From: Pelagivirga sediminicola
Lineage (GTDB): Bacteria > Pseudomonadota > Alphaproteobacteria > Rhodobacterales > Rhodobacteraceae
Direction of reading: 5' to 3'
Length of the DNA stretch: 64,000 bases
Assembly (NCBI RefSeq): GCF_003072125.1
Contig: NZ_QCYH01000008.1
Location: 105,109-169,108 of the forward strand
The position numbers and the translations under genes were made by a program. Below, piece after piece: positions 1 to 9,300 of the stretch (positions within the stretch are counted from its first letter, which is position 1; each line of letters starts with the position of its first letter). Below the pieces are notes generated by a model. That model saw only the letters and a program-made list of their open reading frames with translations. It was not told where the DNA came from and made no database searches.

Positions 1-856
<856 letters not shown>

Positions 857-1513
857 ATGACGGTTCAAAAGCTCACCCACGCGCAGGCGGCCAAGCTGAC
901 GCAGGATCCGCATCGCGGAACAAAGGAAGACCGCGAAAACGTTCTGGAAATCGCGATCGGGCGTGAATTGCGCGCGCATCGGCGCAAGCAGGAGATCACC
1001 GTCGCCGAGCTTTCGGCCAAGACCGGTCTCAGCATCGGGATGCTCTCCAAGATCGAGAACGGCAACACGTCCCCGTCCCTGACGACGCTTCAGACGCTGG
1101 CCAATGCGCTGCGCGTGCCGATCACCGGCTTCTTCCGCCGCTTCGAGGAGACGCGCGAATACGTGCATACCAAGTCCGGCGAGGGCGTCGAGCTGGAACG
1201 CGCAGGCACGCGCGCGGGGCATCAATACAACCTTCTGGGCCATATCGGATCAAACGGATCGGGCGTCATCGTGGAGCCCTACCTGATCACGCTCAGCGAT
1301 ATTTCCGACACCTTCCCGACCTTTCAGCATGGCGGGATCGAGACGATCTACATGCTGGAGGGCGCGGTCGATTATCGGCATGGCGATGATGTGGTGCCCC
1401 TGAAGCCCGGCGATACGCTGTTCTTCGACGCCGATGCGCCGCACGGGCCGGAGCGGCTGGTCAGCCTGCCCTGCCGCTATCTGTCGATCATCTGCTATCC
1501 GCAAAACGCCTGA
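857..1513 (+). CDS. XRE-family transcriptional regulator with C-terminal cupin domain
   Basis: 218-residue regulator. The N-terminal part (around residues 40-95) is a Cro/C1 helix-turn-helix (RELRAHRRKQEITVAELSAK, then GMLSKIENGNTSPSL). The C-terminal half is a cupin beta-barrel (PTFQHGGIETIYMLEGAVDY, LKPGDTLFFDADAPHGP). This two-domain layout is known from regulators of amine and amino-acid catabolism that bind a small effector in the cupin. The ATG at 857 was chosen because AGG at 848-850 sits six bases upstream; an in-frame ATG at 851 and a longer form from 794 are less well placed. It stands between the TMAO-binding protein gene and gmaS, so it probably controls methylated-amine genes; the effector is unknown. 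Confidence 0.85.
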   Translation: MTVQKLTHAQAAKLTQDPHRGTKEDRENVLEIAIGRELRAHRRKQEITVAELSAKTGLSIGMLSKIENGNTSPSLTTLQTLANALRVPITGFFRRFEETREYVHTKSGEGVELERAGTRAGHQYNLLGHIGSNGSGVIVEPYLITLSDISDTFPTFQHGGIETIYMLEGAVDYRHGDDVVPLKPGDTLFFDADAPHGPERLVSLPCRYLSIICYPQNA

Positions 1514-1529
1514 CGGCGCCGCGTCATGC

Positions 1530-1560
1530 AAAAAGGGCGGACCATATGGCCCGCCCCTTT
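1530..1560. terminator. Bidirectional terminator between XRE regulator and gmaS
   Basis: Inverted repeat with arms GGGCGGACC (1535-1543) and GGCCCGCCC (1548-1556), one mismatch and a four-base loop. It is flanked by a run of A on the left and T on the right, so it can end both convergent transcripts. The U-run is stronger for the minus-strand gmaS transcript. Confidence 0.75.
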
Positions 1561-1586
1561 CCGGATATCTGCGCCAGGAGCGCGAA

Positions 1587-2942
1587 TCAGATGTCCAGCG
1601 TGTGGTCACGCTCCCACTGGGTGAAGTGCATGGCGTAGTCGTTCCACTCCTTCTGCTTCAGCTTGACGAAGCCCTTGGCAAACTCATCGCCCATGGATTT
1701 GGTCAGCTCGGTGTCAGACTCGAAGGTGCGCAGACCTTCCCACATGTTCTGCGGCAACTGCGCGGCATCCTTGACCTTGGATTCGTCGATCACCTGATCC
1801 ATGTCGTGCGATTCTCCCGGATCCACCTTGTTGCGGACACCCGACAGACCCGCAGCCATGATCACGGCCGGCATCAGGTAGGGGTTGGTTGCGCCATCAG
1901 GCAGGCGCAGCTCCATCCGGCCGCCGCCCGGCACGCGGACCAGATGCGTGCGGTTGTCACCGGCCCAGGTGATGCTGTTGGGCGCCCAGGTGGCCCCCGA
2001 TGCGGTGCTGGCCGCGCCGATGCGCTTGTAGCTGTTGACCGTCGGGCAGCAGATGACGGTCATGCCGCTGCCATGCTTGAGGATACCGCCCAGGAAATGC
2101 CCGCCAAGCTCGGACAGGCCATGACGGCCCGCCGGCGTGTCGCCCTCGCCGGCAAAGAGGTTGGTCTTGGCATCCTCGCCCATGCCATCCCAGGCCGAGA
2201 TATGCGCGTGCAGGCCGTTGCCCGTCAGCCCCGGAAGCGGCTTGGGCATGAAGCTGGCGCGCATGCCGTGCTTTTCGGCGACGTATTTGATCATGAATTT
2301 GAAGAAACTCAGCTGATCGGCCATCGTCAGGACATCGTCGAAGTCCCAGTTCATCTCCCACTGGCCGTTGGCGTCCTCGTGATCGCTCTGATAGCAGCCC
2401 CAGCCCAGCTCGTGCATGTAATCGCTGGTCTCGCGGATGATGTGATAGTTGCGCATCATCGCCTGCTGGTCATAGCAAGGCTTCCGGCGGGTATCGAGCG
2501 TGTCGCCGACGGCGGTTCCGTCGCAGTTCAGCAAGGAGAATTCTGGCTCCACCCCGATCTTGAAATGCAGGCCCATCTCGGCCGCATCGGCGATCTGCTT
2601 GCGCAGCACGTTGCGCGGCGCCTGGGCGGAATATTCGTTCTTCATCACGGGGTTGCCCGGAACCCAGGCCATGTCGGGCTGCCACGGCAACTGGACCACG
2701 GCGTCGGCATCGGGCATCACCAGCATATCTGGATGCGAGGGCGTGTAATCCATGCCGCCGGCAAACCCGGCAAAGCCTGCGCCGTTTTCCTGCATGCGGC
2801 CAATGGCGCGGATCGGGACCAGCTTGGTGCGCTGCGTGCCCAGAATATCCGTGAAGTTGACCATGAAATACTTGATGCCGCGTTCCTGGCCCCAATCGTG
2901 CAGATTGATTTGAGAGTCTTGAACGAGTTGATCTGTTGTCAT
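1587..2942 (-). CDS. gmaS: Gamma-glutamylmethylamide synthetase (glutamine synthetase-like)
   Basis: 451-residue member of the glutamine synthetase family. It would join monomethylamine to glutamate with ATP to form gamma-glutamylmethylamide, the entry step of the N-methylglutamate pathway. A beta-grasp N-domain is followed by the catalytic core, with EPEFSLL, GNGLHAHISAWDG and NRTHLVRVPGG matching the metal- and ATP-binding segments; the length matches GmaS rather than the longer GSIII enzymes. The call of GmaS over plain glutamine synthetase rests on the adjacent mgsABC genes and on family resemblance. It lies 89 bases downstream of mgsC, separated by a strong terminator, so it may have its own promoter. 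Confidence 0.88.
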   Translation of the reverse strand: MTTDQLVQDSQINLHDWGQERGIKYFMVNFTDILGTQRTKLVPIRAIGRMQENGAGFAGFAGGMDYTPSHPDMLVMPDADAVVQLPWQPDMAWVPGNPVMKNEYSAQAPRNVLRKQIADAAEMGLHFKIGVEPEFSLLNCDGTAVGDTLDTRRKPCYDQQAMMRNYHIIRETSDYMHELGWGCYQSDHEDANGQWEMNWDFDDVLTMADQLSFFKFMIKYVAEKHGMRASFMPKPLPGLTGNGLHAHISAWDGMGEDAKTNLFAGEGDTPAGRHGLSELGGHFLGGILKHGSGMTVICCPTVNSYKRIGAASTASGATWAPNSITWAGDNRTHLVRVPGGGRMELRLPDGATNPYLMPAVIMAAGLSGVRNKVDPGESHDMDQVIDESKVKDAAQLPQNMWEGLRTFESDTELTKSMGDEFAKGFVKLKQKEWNDYAMHFTQWERDHTLDI

Positions 2943-2983
2943 GTTTGGGGGTCCCTGTTGAAACGTTTCTGGGCTTTATAGGC

Positions 2984-3019
2984 AAAAAAGGGCGCAGCAC
3001 CAAAGTGCTGCGCCCTTTT
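2984..3019 (-). terminator. Strong hairpin between mgsC and gmaS
   Basis: Perfect 15-base-pair stem with arms 2986-3000 and 3005-3019 and a four-base loop. On the minus strand it is followed by a T-run, making a classical intrinsic terminator just past the mgsC stop and upstream of gmaS on the same strand. It would uncouple gmaS from the mgs transcript, or work as a partial terminator or RNA stabiliser. Confidence 0.85.
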
Positions 3020-3031
3020 AACCGAAGGTCG

Positions 3032-4375
3032 TCAGTAGCTGGTGCCGGGCTTGCCGGGATACCACTGGGTGCCGGCAAGGGGGATCTTGGCCATCGCCGC
3101 GGCCTCCATTGTCAGCGAGACCAGATCCTCCGGCTCGAGGTTGTGCAGGTGGTTGTGCCCGCAGGCGCGCGCGATCGTCTGCGCCTCCAGCGTCATCACC
3201 TTGAGGTAGTTGTTCAGGTGTCGGCCCCCCGCGATGGGGTCGAACCGCTTGGACAGTTCCGGATCCTGCGTGGTGATGCCGGCGGGATCCTTGCCCTCGT
3301 GCCAGTCGTCATAGGCGCCCGCGGTGGTGCCCAGCGCGTTATACTCGGCCTCCCACTTGGGATCGTTATCGCCCAGCGCGATCATCGCCGCGGTGCCGAT
3401 GGCGACCGCGTCGGCGCCCAGCGCCAGCGCCTTGGCCACGTCCGCACCATTGCGGATGCCGCCCGAGACGACCAGTTGCACCTCGCGGTGCAGCTCCATG
3501 TCCTGCAGCGCGCGCACCGCTTCGGGAATGCAGGCGATGATGGGCAGGCCGACATGCTCGATAAAGACGTCCTGCGTGGCAGCCGTGCCGCCCTGCATGC
3601 CGTCCAGCACGACCACGTCCGCACCGGCCTTGATCGCCAGCATGGTGTCGAAATAGGGGCGCGTGCCGCCGATCTTGACATAGATCGGCTTTTCCCACCC
3701 GGTAATCTCGCGCAGCTCGAGGATCTTGATCTCCAGATCGTCGGGGCCGGTCCAGTCGGGGTGACGGCAGGCGCTGCGCTGGTCGATGCCCTTGGGCAGG
3801 TTGCGCATCTCGGCCACGCGGTCACTGATCTTCTGGCCCAGCAGCATACCGCCGCCGCCCGGCTTGGCGCCCTGGCCGACCACGACCTCGATCGCGTCGC
3901 AGCGGCGCAGGTCATCGGGGTTCATGCCATAGCGCGACGGCAGCACCTGATAGACCAGCTGCTTGGAATGGCCGCGCTCTTCCTCGGTCATGCCGCCGTC
4001 GCCGGTGGTGGTCGAGGTGCCGGCCATGGATGCGCCGCGGCCCAAGGCCTCCTTGGCGGGGCCCGAAAGCGCGCCAAAGGACATGCCCGCGATTGTGATC
4101 GGGATATCCAGCTGGATCGGCTTCTTGGCGAAACGCGTGCCCAGCGTCACCGAGGTGTCGCATTTCTCGCGGTAGCCTTCGAGCGCGTAGCGCGAGATCG
4201 AGGCGCCCAGAAACAGCAGGTCGTCGAAATGCGGCAGCTTGCGCTTGGAGCCGCCACCGCGAATGTCATAGATCCCGGTGGCCGCGGCGCGGCGGATCTC
4301 GGCATTCGCGGAGTTGGAGAAGGTGGCCGACTGGATCGGCACTGTGCGCGGTGCGCCCTTTGCGTCGTCTTTCAT
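3032..4375 (-). CDS. mgsC: N-methylglutamate synthase subunit C (FMN-binding glutamate synthase domain)
   Basis: 447 residues matching the central FMN-binding domain of glutamate synthase large subunit as a free-standing protein. Visible are ITIAGMSFGALSGPAKEALG, the glycine-rich GQGAKPGGGGMLLG, and the FMN barrel segment GADVVVLDGMQGGTAATQ. Near the C-terminus VVSGGIRNGADVAKALALGA and AIGTAAM form the phosphate-binding part. MgsC acts with MgsA and MgsB to move the methylamino group of gamma-glutamylmethylamide to a glutamate skeleton. The ATG at 4375 was chosen; an open frame continues upstream but overlaps mgsB without resembling the family. It follows mgsB by about ten bases in one operon. 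Confidence 0.9.
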   Translation of the reverse strand: MKDDAKGAPRTVPIQSATFSNSANAEIRRAAATGIYDIRGGGSKRKLPHFDDLLFLGASISRYALEGYREKCDTSVTLGTRFAKKPIQLDIPITIAGMSFGALSGPAKEALGRGASMAGTSTTTGDGGMTEEERGHSKQLVYQVLPSRYGMNPDDLRRCDAIEVVVGQGAKPGGGGMLLGQKISDRVAEMRNLPKGIDQRSACRHPDWTGPDDLEIKILELREITGWEKPIYVKIGGTRPYFDTMLAIKAGADVVVLDGMQGGTAATQDVFIEHVGLPIIACIPEAVRALQDMELHREVQLVVSGGIRNGADVAKALALGADAVAIGTAAMIALGDNDPKWEAEYNALGTTAGAYDDWHEGKDPAGITTQDPELSKRFDPIAGGRHLNNYLKVMTLEAQTIARACGHNHLHNLEPEDLVSLTMEAAAMAKIPLAGTQWYPGKPGTSY

Positions 4376-4386
4376 GGTCGGTCCCC

Positions 4387-5064
4387 TCAATATGCGTTGT
4401 CGATGTCGAAGTTGTAGAGCTTGCGCGCCGAGCCGTAGCGCTTGAACTCTTCGGGCTTGGCATCGCATTCGCCGCGCTCCAGCAGATCTTTGAGTATCTC
4501 GATATGCTCGGGGCGCATTTCCTTTTCGATGCAGTCCGCGCCCAGCGACTTGACCGAGCCGCGCACGAAGAGCCGCGCCTCGTAGATGCTGTCGCCCAGC
4601 GCATCGCCCGCGTCGCCGCAAACCACGAGGTTGCCCGACTGCGCCATGAAGGCGCTCATGTGGCCGATATTGCCGTGCACGATGATGTCGATACCCTTCA
4701 TCGATATACCGCAGCGCGAGCTGGCATTGCCCTTGATGACCAGGGTGCCGCCGCGGCCGGTGGCGCCGGCATACTGGCTGGCGTCGCCTTCGACGATGAC
4801 CGTGCCGCTCATCATGTTCTCGGCCACGCCGGGCCCGGCGGAGCCGTGGATATGCACCGTCGCCTGCTTGTTCATGCCGGCGCAGTAATACCCGGTGGAG
4901 CCCTTGACGTTCACCTCGATGGGCGCGTCCAGACCGACGGCGATGGCGTGGCTGCCCTTGGCATTCACGACTTCCCATGCGGTCTGGTTGGTTTCCTTGG
5001 ACTGCGCCTGAAGGGCGGCGTTGAGGTTGCGCAAACCCTGCGCTTCAAGATCGAAAGTTTGCAT
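4387..5064 (-). CDS. mgsB: N-methylglutamate synthase subunit B (GXGXG domain)
   Basis: 225 residues forming the right-handed beta-helix GXGXG domain found at the C-terminus of glutamate synthase, here as its own subunit. The typical repeats are visible: GSTGYYCAGMNKQATVHIHG, GVAENMMSGTVIVEGDA, GATGRGGTLVIKG and GNIGHMSAFMAQSGNLVVCG. It completes the three-part split glutamate synthase with MgsA (amidotransferase) and MgsC (FMN domain). Its start is directly next to the mgsA stop (5064/5065), indicating translational coupling. Confidence 0.9.
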   Translation of the reverse strand: MQTFDLEAQGLRNLNAALQAQSKETNQTAWEVVNAKGSHAIAVGLDAPIEVNVKGSTGYYCAGMNKQATVHIHGSAGPGVAENMMSGTVIVEGDASQYAGATGRGGTLVIKGNASSRCGISMKGIDIIVHGNIGHMSAFMAQSGNLVVCGDAGDALGDSIYEARLFVRGSVKSLGADCIEKEMRPEHIEILKDLLERGECDAKPEEFKRYGSARKLYNFDIDNAY

Positions 5065-5994
5065 TTACGCGGCCTTCTCGGTAGCGGTCGGAGCGTGATC
5101 GTGGCTCCAGAAATAGACGGTTGCGGGCTCGGGCTCCCACACGCGGGCATGATCGATGCCGGGCAGGTTCACGAAGGCGCGGTATTCGCTGGCAAACGCG
5201 ACATACTGATCGGTTTCCGCCATGACCGCGGGCTTGCACGCGATCGGATCGCGCACGACGCCGAAGCCGTCCTTGGTGCCGACGACGAAATTGAAGAACC
5301 CGTCCAGATCGTCGATGGTCGAAGCCAGCGCCTCGCCCAGGGATGCACCGTTCTGCATCTTCCACGTGACGTAGGCGGCGCCCACTTCGGTGTCGTTCTC
5401 GGTCTCGATGTGCATGCCGGCCTTGCGCAGCTTGCGGCGCAGGCTGGCGTGGTTCGACAGCGAGCCGTTGTGCACAAGGCACTGGTCGCGGCCGGTGTTG
5501 AACGGGTGCGCGCCCATCGTGGTGACGGCCGATTCGGTCGCCATGCGCGTGTGGCCGATGCCGTGGCTGCCGGACATCGACGAGATGTCAAAGCGCGCCG
5601 CGACGTTCTTGGGCAGGCCGACTTCCTTGTAGATCTCCAGCGTCTCGCCGGTGCTCATGATGCGCACGTCGGGGCGGATTTCGGCCAGAACGGTGCGGCC
5701 TGCCGCAGCCCAGGCCACGTCGATCTCGATCACGGCGTGGGTGTCGTTGACGCGAACGGTCACTTCGCCGCCCAGCGCCTGTTGCATGTCCTTGGCCAGG
5801 TCCGCAAAATCGCGGTCGGGGTGATCGGACTGAACCGTCACCTTCACCTTGCCCTTGTGTTCGGTGCCATAGATGGCGATGCCCGCGCTGTCGGGGCCAC
5901 GATCCGTCATCGTGATCAGCATTTCCGTCAGCATACGGCCCAAATTGGGCTCAAGCGACGTGTCCTTCAGAAAAAGTCCTACGATCCCGCACAT
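5065..5994 (-). CDS. mgsA: N-methylglutamate synthase subunit A (class II glutamine amidotransferase)
   Basis: 309-residue class II amidotransferase. The mature enzyme would begin at Cys2 (MCGIVGLF), the N-terminal nucleophile of this family. Supporting segments are MTDRGPDSAGIAIYG, GHTRMATESAVT with the substrate-binding Arg, and DQCLVHNGSLSN. In this complex it should release methylamine from gamma-glutamylmethylamide for transfer in MgsC. It is the first gene of the operon mgsA-mgsB-mgsC, with its promoter in the 149-base gap to the permease gene. Confidence 0.9.
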   Translation of the reverse strand: MCGIVGLFLKDTSLEPNLGRMLTEMLITMTDRGPDSAGIAIYGTEHKGKVKVTVQSDHPDRDFADLAKDMQQALGGEVTVRVNDTHAVIEIDVAWAAAGRTVLAEIRPDVRIMSTGETLEIYKEVGLPKNVAARFDISSMSGSHGIGHTRMATESAVTTMGAHPFNTGRDQCLVHNGSLSNHASLRRKLRKAGMHIETENDTEVGAAYVTWKMQNGASLGEALASTIDDLDGFFNFVVGTKDGFGVVRDPIACKPAVMAETDQYVAFASEYRAFVNLPGIDHARVWEPEPATVYFWSHDHAPTATEKAA

Positions 5995-6111
5995 CTGTTG
6001 TGATCCTTCTGTGATATCGATTCGAGGCTAGCAGCTAAGATGCGTCCACTCAACTATCAAGAAACAAATTTTCATCTTAGGCAAGACCCGTCTCATCGGT
6101 CTTGGCTGGAA
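5995..6111 (-). promoter_or_regulatory. mgsA upstream region with spaced inverted repeat
   Basis: Gap between the mgs operon start and the upstream permease terminator. It contains a perfect 8-base inverted repeat, CTAAGATG at 6035-6042 and CATCTTAG at 6073-6080, separated by 30 bases. This is a candidate paired operator for control of the mgs operon. No clear -35/-10 hexamers could be fixed. Confidence 0.35.
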
Positions 6112-6139
6112 AAGGCCGCCCGCAACCGGGCGGCCCGGC
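6111..6139 (-). terminator. Terminator downstream of amino-acid permease gene
   Basis: Arms GGCCGCCCG (6114-6122) and CGGGCGGCC (6127-6135) form a perfect 9-base-pair stem with a four-base loop. On the minus strand it is followed by TTTT, directly after the permease stop codon. Confidence 0.85.
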
Positions 6140-6143
6140 GTTT

Positions 6144-7748
6144 TCAAAGGTGGAACACCTGGTTGGCGATGATCACCACCACCACCCCCGCGGCCAATGT
6201 GATATAAGGTAGCATCCCGGCCTTGCGCTGGCTCAGGTCGGTATTGCCGCCCACCGACAGGTCATCCAGCATCTTGGCGGGAAACTTGCCCTTGTCGGTG
6301 ATGTAGTGGCGATACCAGAACACCGGCAGGATCAGCGCGATGGCGATCATCGCCGAGCGCAGCGTGCCCTCGCCCCAGACATTCGCGCCCGCGCCCAGCA
6401 AGGTCGCGTTCACGAAGGCCAGCGTGCCGCCGATCCACAGCATGATGGTGGGGGCCTTCCACGGACGGTTGGCATGGGCGTTGTCGATCCGGTGGATCCA
6501 GCCCGAATGCAGGTTCAGGAAGTTGAACACCAGATAGCAGCAGTTCGAGACCGCCAGAACGAACAGGTAGTCCGACATCAGCAGCAGGATCAGGTTGAAC
6601 CCCAGATCCGACCACATGCCCGCCACCGGCGCGCCGTGATCGTTGGTGCGCGACAGGAACTTCGGCAGCCACCCGTCGACCGAGCCCTGATAAAGCGTCC
6701 GCGAGGAGCCGGCCATCGACGTCATGATCGCCAGCACCAGCGCCAGGAACAGCATCACAACCATGATCTTGGCGATGATGCTGCCGCCGCCGACCATGCC
6801 GGCCATGGCGCCCGCCACGGCAGAGCCGTCGACGATACCGGGCTGAAGCATGCCCTCGACGCCCAGTACCCCCTGAAAGCTGAGCGGAACCAGCGTATAG
6901 ACCACGACGCAGATTACGCCGGCGGCGATGATCGCGCGCACCGTGTCGCGCTGCGGATCCCTGAATTCGCTGGTATAGCAGATCGCCGTCTCGAACGCGT
7001 AGGCAGACCATGCCGCGATGAAGAGCCCGCCGAGGAACAGCGTCGTGCCCTCGATGTTCCACGTCCCGTCAACCACGTTGCCCGCATCATCATAGGCGAG
7101 CGGCACCAGCGGCAGCAGGTTTTCCGACAGAACGTCCCCCGTCAGCAGCGGCACGATCCCGACGATCAGCAGCGGGATCAGAACGGCGAGGCCAATGATC
7201 GTCTGCAGCTTCGCCGCGGCGGAAATGCCCTTGTGCTGCGCGATGAAGACGCACAGCAGGATGGCCGAGCCGACGATGGAGACCGCATTGATGCGCAGTG
7301 TCAGTCCCTCGTTCAGGAAATCCAGTCCGACAAGCGTGATCTCCCACGAGTTGATGGCCGATTCGGCGCCGAAGAACGACGTGAGCACGTATCCCGCGGC
7401 CAATCCGCCGCCAATCGCCAGAACCGGCGTCCAGGCCAGCCAGTTGCACCAGACCGACAGGGGCGCGATGATCTTGGAATAGCGCACCCAGGCAGCGGCG
7501 CCATAGATCGACGCGCCGCCCGATTTGTTCGGGAAAAGCCCGGCGATCTCGGCATAGACGAACGCCTGCAGGAAGCCGAACGTGACCGACAGCATCCAGA
7601 TCACCCATGACGGGTTGCCGATGGTCGCCGCGATTCCCCCGATCGAGAACAGCACCAGCGCCGGCACGCCCGACGCCATCCAGAAGGCATCTTTCCATCC
7701 GATCGCCCTTTGCAGGCTGCCGGATCCCGACTCGTTCGTTGCGCTCAT
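6144..7748 (-). CDS. APC-superfamily amino acid permease
   Basis: 534-residue integral membrane protein with about 12 hydrophobic segments. The APC-family signature at the first helix (ASGVPALVLFSIGGIAATIG) and the conserved region around GLFPNKSGGASIYGAA are present. The ATG at 7748 follows GGGAG eight bases upstream; an upstream ATG at 7787 has no ribosome site. The gene sits between mgsA and the divergent dmm operon, so it may carry an amine or amino acid linked to this pathway, for example methylamine-derived amides or glutamate. The substrate cannot be read from sequence. Confidence 0.82.
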   Translation of the reverse strand: MSATNESGSGSLQRAIGWKDAFWMASGVPALVLFSIGGIAATIGNPSWVIWMLSVTFGFLQAFVYAEIAGLFPNKSGGASIYGAAAWVRYSKIIAPLSVWCNWLAWTPVLAIGGGLAAGYVLTSFFGAESAINSWEITLVGLDFLNEGLTLRINAVSIVGSAILLCVFIAQHKGISAAAKLQTIIGLAVLIPLLIVGIVPLLTGDVLSENLLPLVPLAYDDAGNVVDGTWNIEGTTLFLGGLFIAAWSAYAFETAICYTSEFRDPQRDTVRAIIAAGVICVVVYTLVPLSFQGVLGVEGMLQPGIVDGSAVAGAMAGMVGGGSIIAKIMVVMLFLALVLAIMTSMAGSSRTLYQGSVDGWLPKFLSRTNDHGAPVAGMWSDLGFNLILLLMSDYLFVLAVSNCCYLVFNFLNLHSGWIHRIDNAHANRPWKAPTIMLWIGGTLAFVNATLLGAGANVWGEGTLRSAMIAIALILPVFWYRHYITDKGKFPAKMLDDLSVGGNTDLSQRKAGMLPYITLAAGVVVVIIANQVFHL

Positions 7749-8063
7749 CCACTTGTCTCCCTTGTTGGCTTTCCTGTGCATCGGCAAGGCTGCGATGTGG
7801 GTCGTTTGCCCATCAGGAATATTTTATTACCGTGCATTGACCGTGTTTTTTTGCGTCCTGTCAATTATTGATCGCCCGCTCGGCCGGCCAAGTTTCGCCA
7901 AACCGGGCGACCGAACCTGTAAAACCTGGCGTCTCCGGCAGGCTGAAAATTTCCGGCAACTCTCCTGTCAGGAAATTTTATTGCATGTCATTCTTGCTTT
8001 TCAAACGCGACTGTTGCTCAATGCCCTGATGAATTCTTATTGAACGAACAAGGGGGGCCAACA
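7749..8063. promoter_or_regulatory. Divergent promoter region permease/dmmD with 9-base inverted repeat
   Basis: 315 bases without a gene between divergent transcription units, AT-rich next to the permease. A perfect inverted repeat, AAAATTTCC at 7946-7954 and GGAAATTTT at 7971-7979, spaced by 16 bases, lies about 85 bases upstream of dmmD and is a candidate operator. A short GGCCGGCC palindrome near 7881 was also seen. No promoter hexamers were assigned. Confidence 0.4.
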
Positions 8064-9212
8064 ATGGCGATCATCTGGAGACATTCCGCGCTGGCACACC
8101 GCCACGCCGAAATCGGCGGCGAGCTGGAGGACTGGAACGGCATGGGAACCGCATGGTTCTATGACGACAGCGAAGAGCGCGCGCAGGCCGATTACGAGGC
8201 CGTGCGCACCAAGGCCGGCCTGATGGACGTGTCGGGCCTGAAGAAGGTGCACCTGACCGGCCCGGATGCGGCGCATGTCATCGACCGCACCACCACCCGC
8301 AACGTCGAAAAGCTGATGCCGGGGCGCGCCGTCTATGCCGCGATGCTGGACCAGCGCGGCATGTTCATCGACGATTGCGTGATCTACCGTCTGTCGGTCA
8401 ACACCTGGATGGTGGTGCATGGCACCGGCACCGGGATGGAGATGATGACGCAGGTCGCGGCGGGCAAGAACGTGTCGATCATCTTTGACGACGATCTGCA
8501 CGACATCTCGCTGCAGGGCCCCGTGGCGGTGGATTTCCTCGACAAGCATGTGCCGGGCATCCGCGATCTGGCCTATTTCGGCATCCTGCAAACCAAGCTC
8601 TTCGGCTGCCCCGTGATGATCTCGCGCACCGGCTATACCGGCGAGCGCGGCTATGAGATCTTCTGCCAGAAAAAGCACGTGGTCGAGCTGTGGGATCAGA
8701 TCCTGGAGGGCGGCAAGGACATGGGCATCCGCCCGGTGCAGTTCAGCACGCTGGACCGTCTGCGCACCGAATCCTACCTGCTGTTCTTCCCCGGCGACAA
8801 CTCGGAAACCTATCCGCATGAAAACGGCGATCCGGCGGGCGATTCGCTGTGGGAGCTGGGCCTTGAATTCGTTGTCTCGCCCGGCAAGACAGGCTTCATC
8901 GGCGCGGAAAACCACTATGCGCTGGAAGGCCGCGAGCGATTCAAGATCTACGGCGTCAAGCTGGAGGGGGACACCCCCGCCGACGAGGGCGCGGACCTGC
9001 TGCAGGACGGCAAGAAGGTTGGCACCGTCACCTATGGCATGGTCTCGAAGGTCAACAACCACAATGTCGGCATCGCCCGCATGCCCGTGGACGCGGCCAA
9101 GCCCGGCACGAAGCTGACCGTGCGGAATGCCGACGGCACCGAGATCGCGGCGACCGCCGAAGAGATGCCGTTCTACGACAAGGACAAGAAAATCCGCACC
9201 GCCAAGGGCTGA
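8064..9212 (+). CDS. dmmD: Dimethylamine monooxygenase-associated GcvT-like, folate-binding subunit
   Basis: 382-residue member of the aminomethyltransferase (GcvT/DmdA) family. YEAVRTKAGLMDVSGLKKVH and the C-terminal folate-binding segments (SRTGYTGERGYEIFC, LGLEFVVSPGKTGFIG) are typical. Such proteins use tetrahydrofolate to capture a one-carbon unit, which fits removal of formaldehyde released by N-demethylation. The ATG at 8064 follows the ribosome site AAGGGGGG. It heads a four-gene operon whose order (GcvT-like, DmmA, reductase, heme protein) matches dmmDABC in marine bacteria. Subunit letters were assigned by that order; catalytic details are inferred from the related heme-dependent oxidative N-demethylase. 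Confidence 0.85.
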   Translation: MAIIWRHSALAHRHAEIGGELEDWNGMGTAWFYDDSEERAQADYEAVRTKAGLMDVSGLKKVHLTGPDAAHVIDRTTTRNVEKLMPGRAVYAAMLDQRGMFIDDCVIYRLSVNTWMVVHGTGTGMEMMTQVAAGKNVSIIFDDDLHDISLQGPVAVDFLDKHVPGIRDLAYFGILQTKLFGCPVMISRTGYTGERGYEIFCQKKHVVELWDQILEGGKDMGIRPVQFSTLDRLRTESYLLFFPGDNSETYPHENGDPAGDSLWELGLEFVVSPGKTGFIGAENHYALEGRERFKIYGVKLEGDTPADEGADLLQDGKKVGTVTYGMVSKVNNHNVGIARMPVDAAKPGTKLTVRNADGTEIAATAEEMPFYDKDKKIRTAKG

Positions 9213-9300
9213 TGCGTTATAAACGTCTGCGGCGGGCGCGCCCCGCCGCAGACCAACCAACGAGACGACCCACGACATCCAACAGGAGACGAAGGCGCAC

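Noticed and set aside
4376..4978. N-terminal extension of MgsC
   Set aside because: It overlaps mgsB entirely, is Arg/His-rich shadow sequence, and the family start with good spacing is at 4375.
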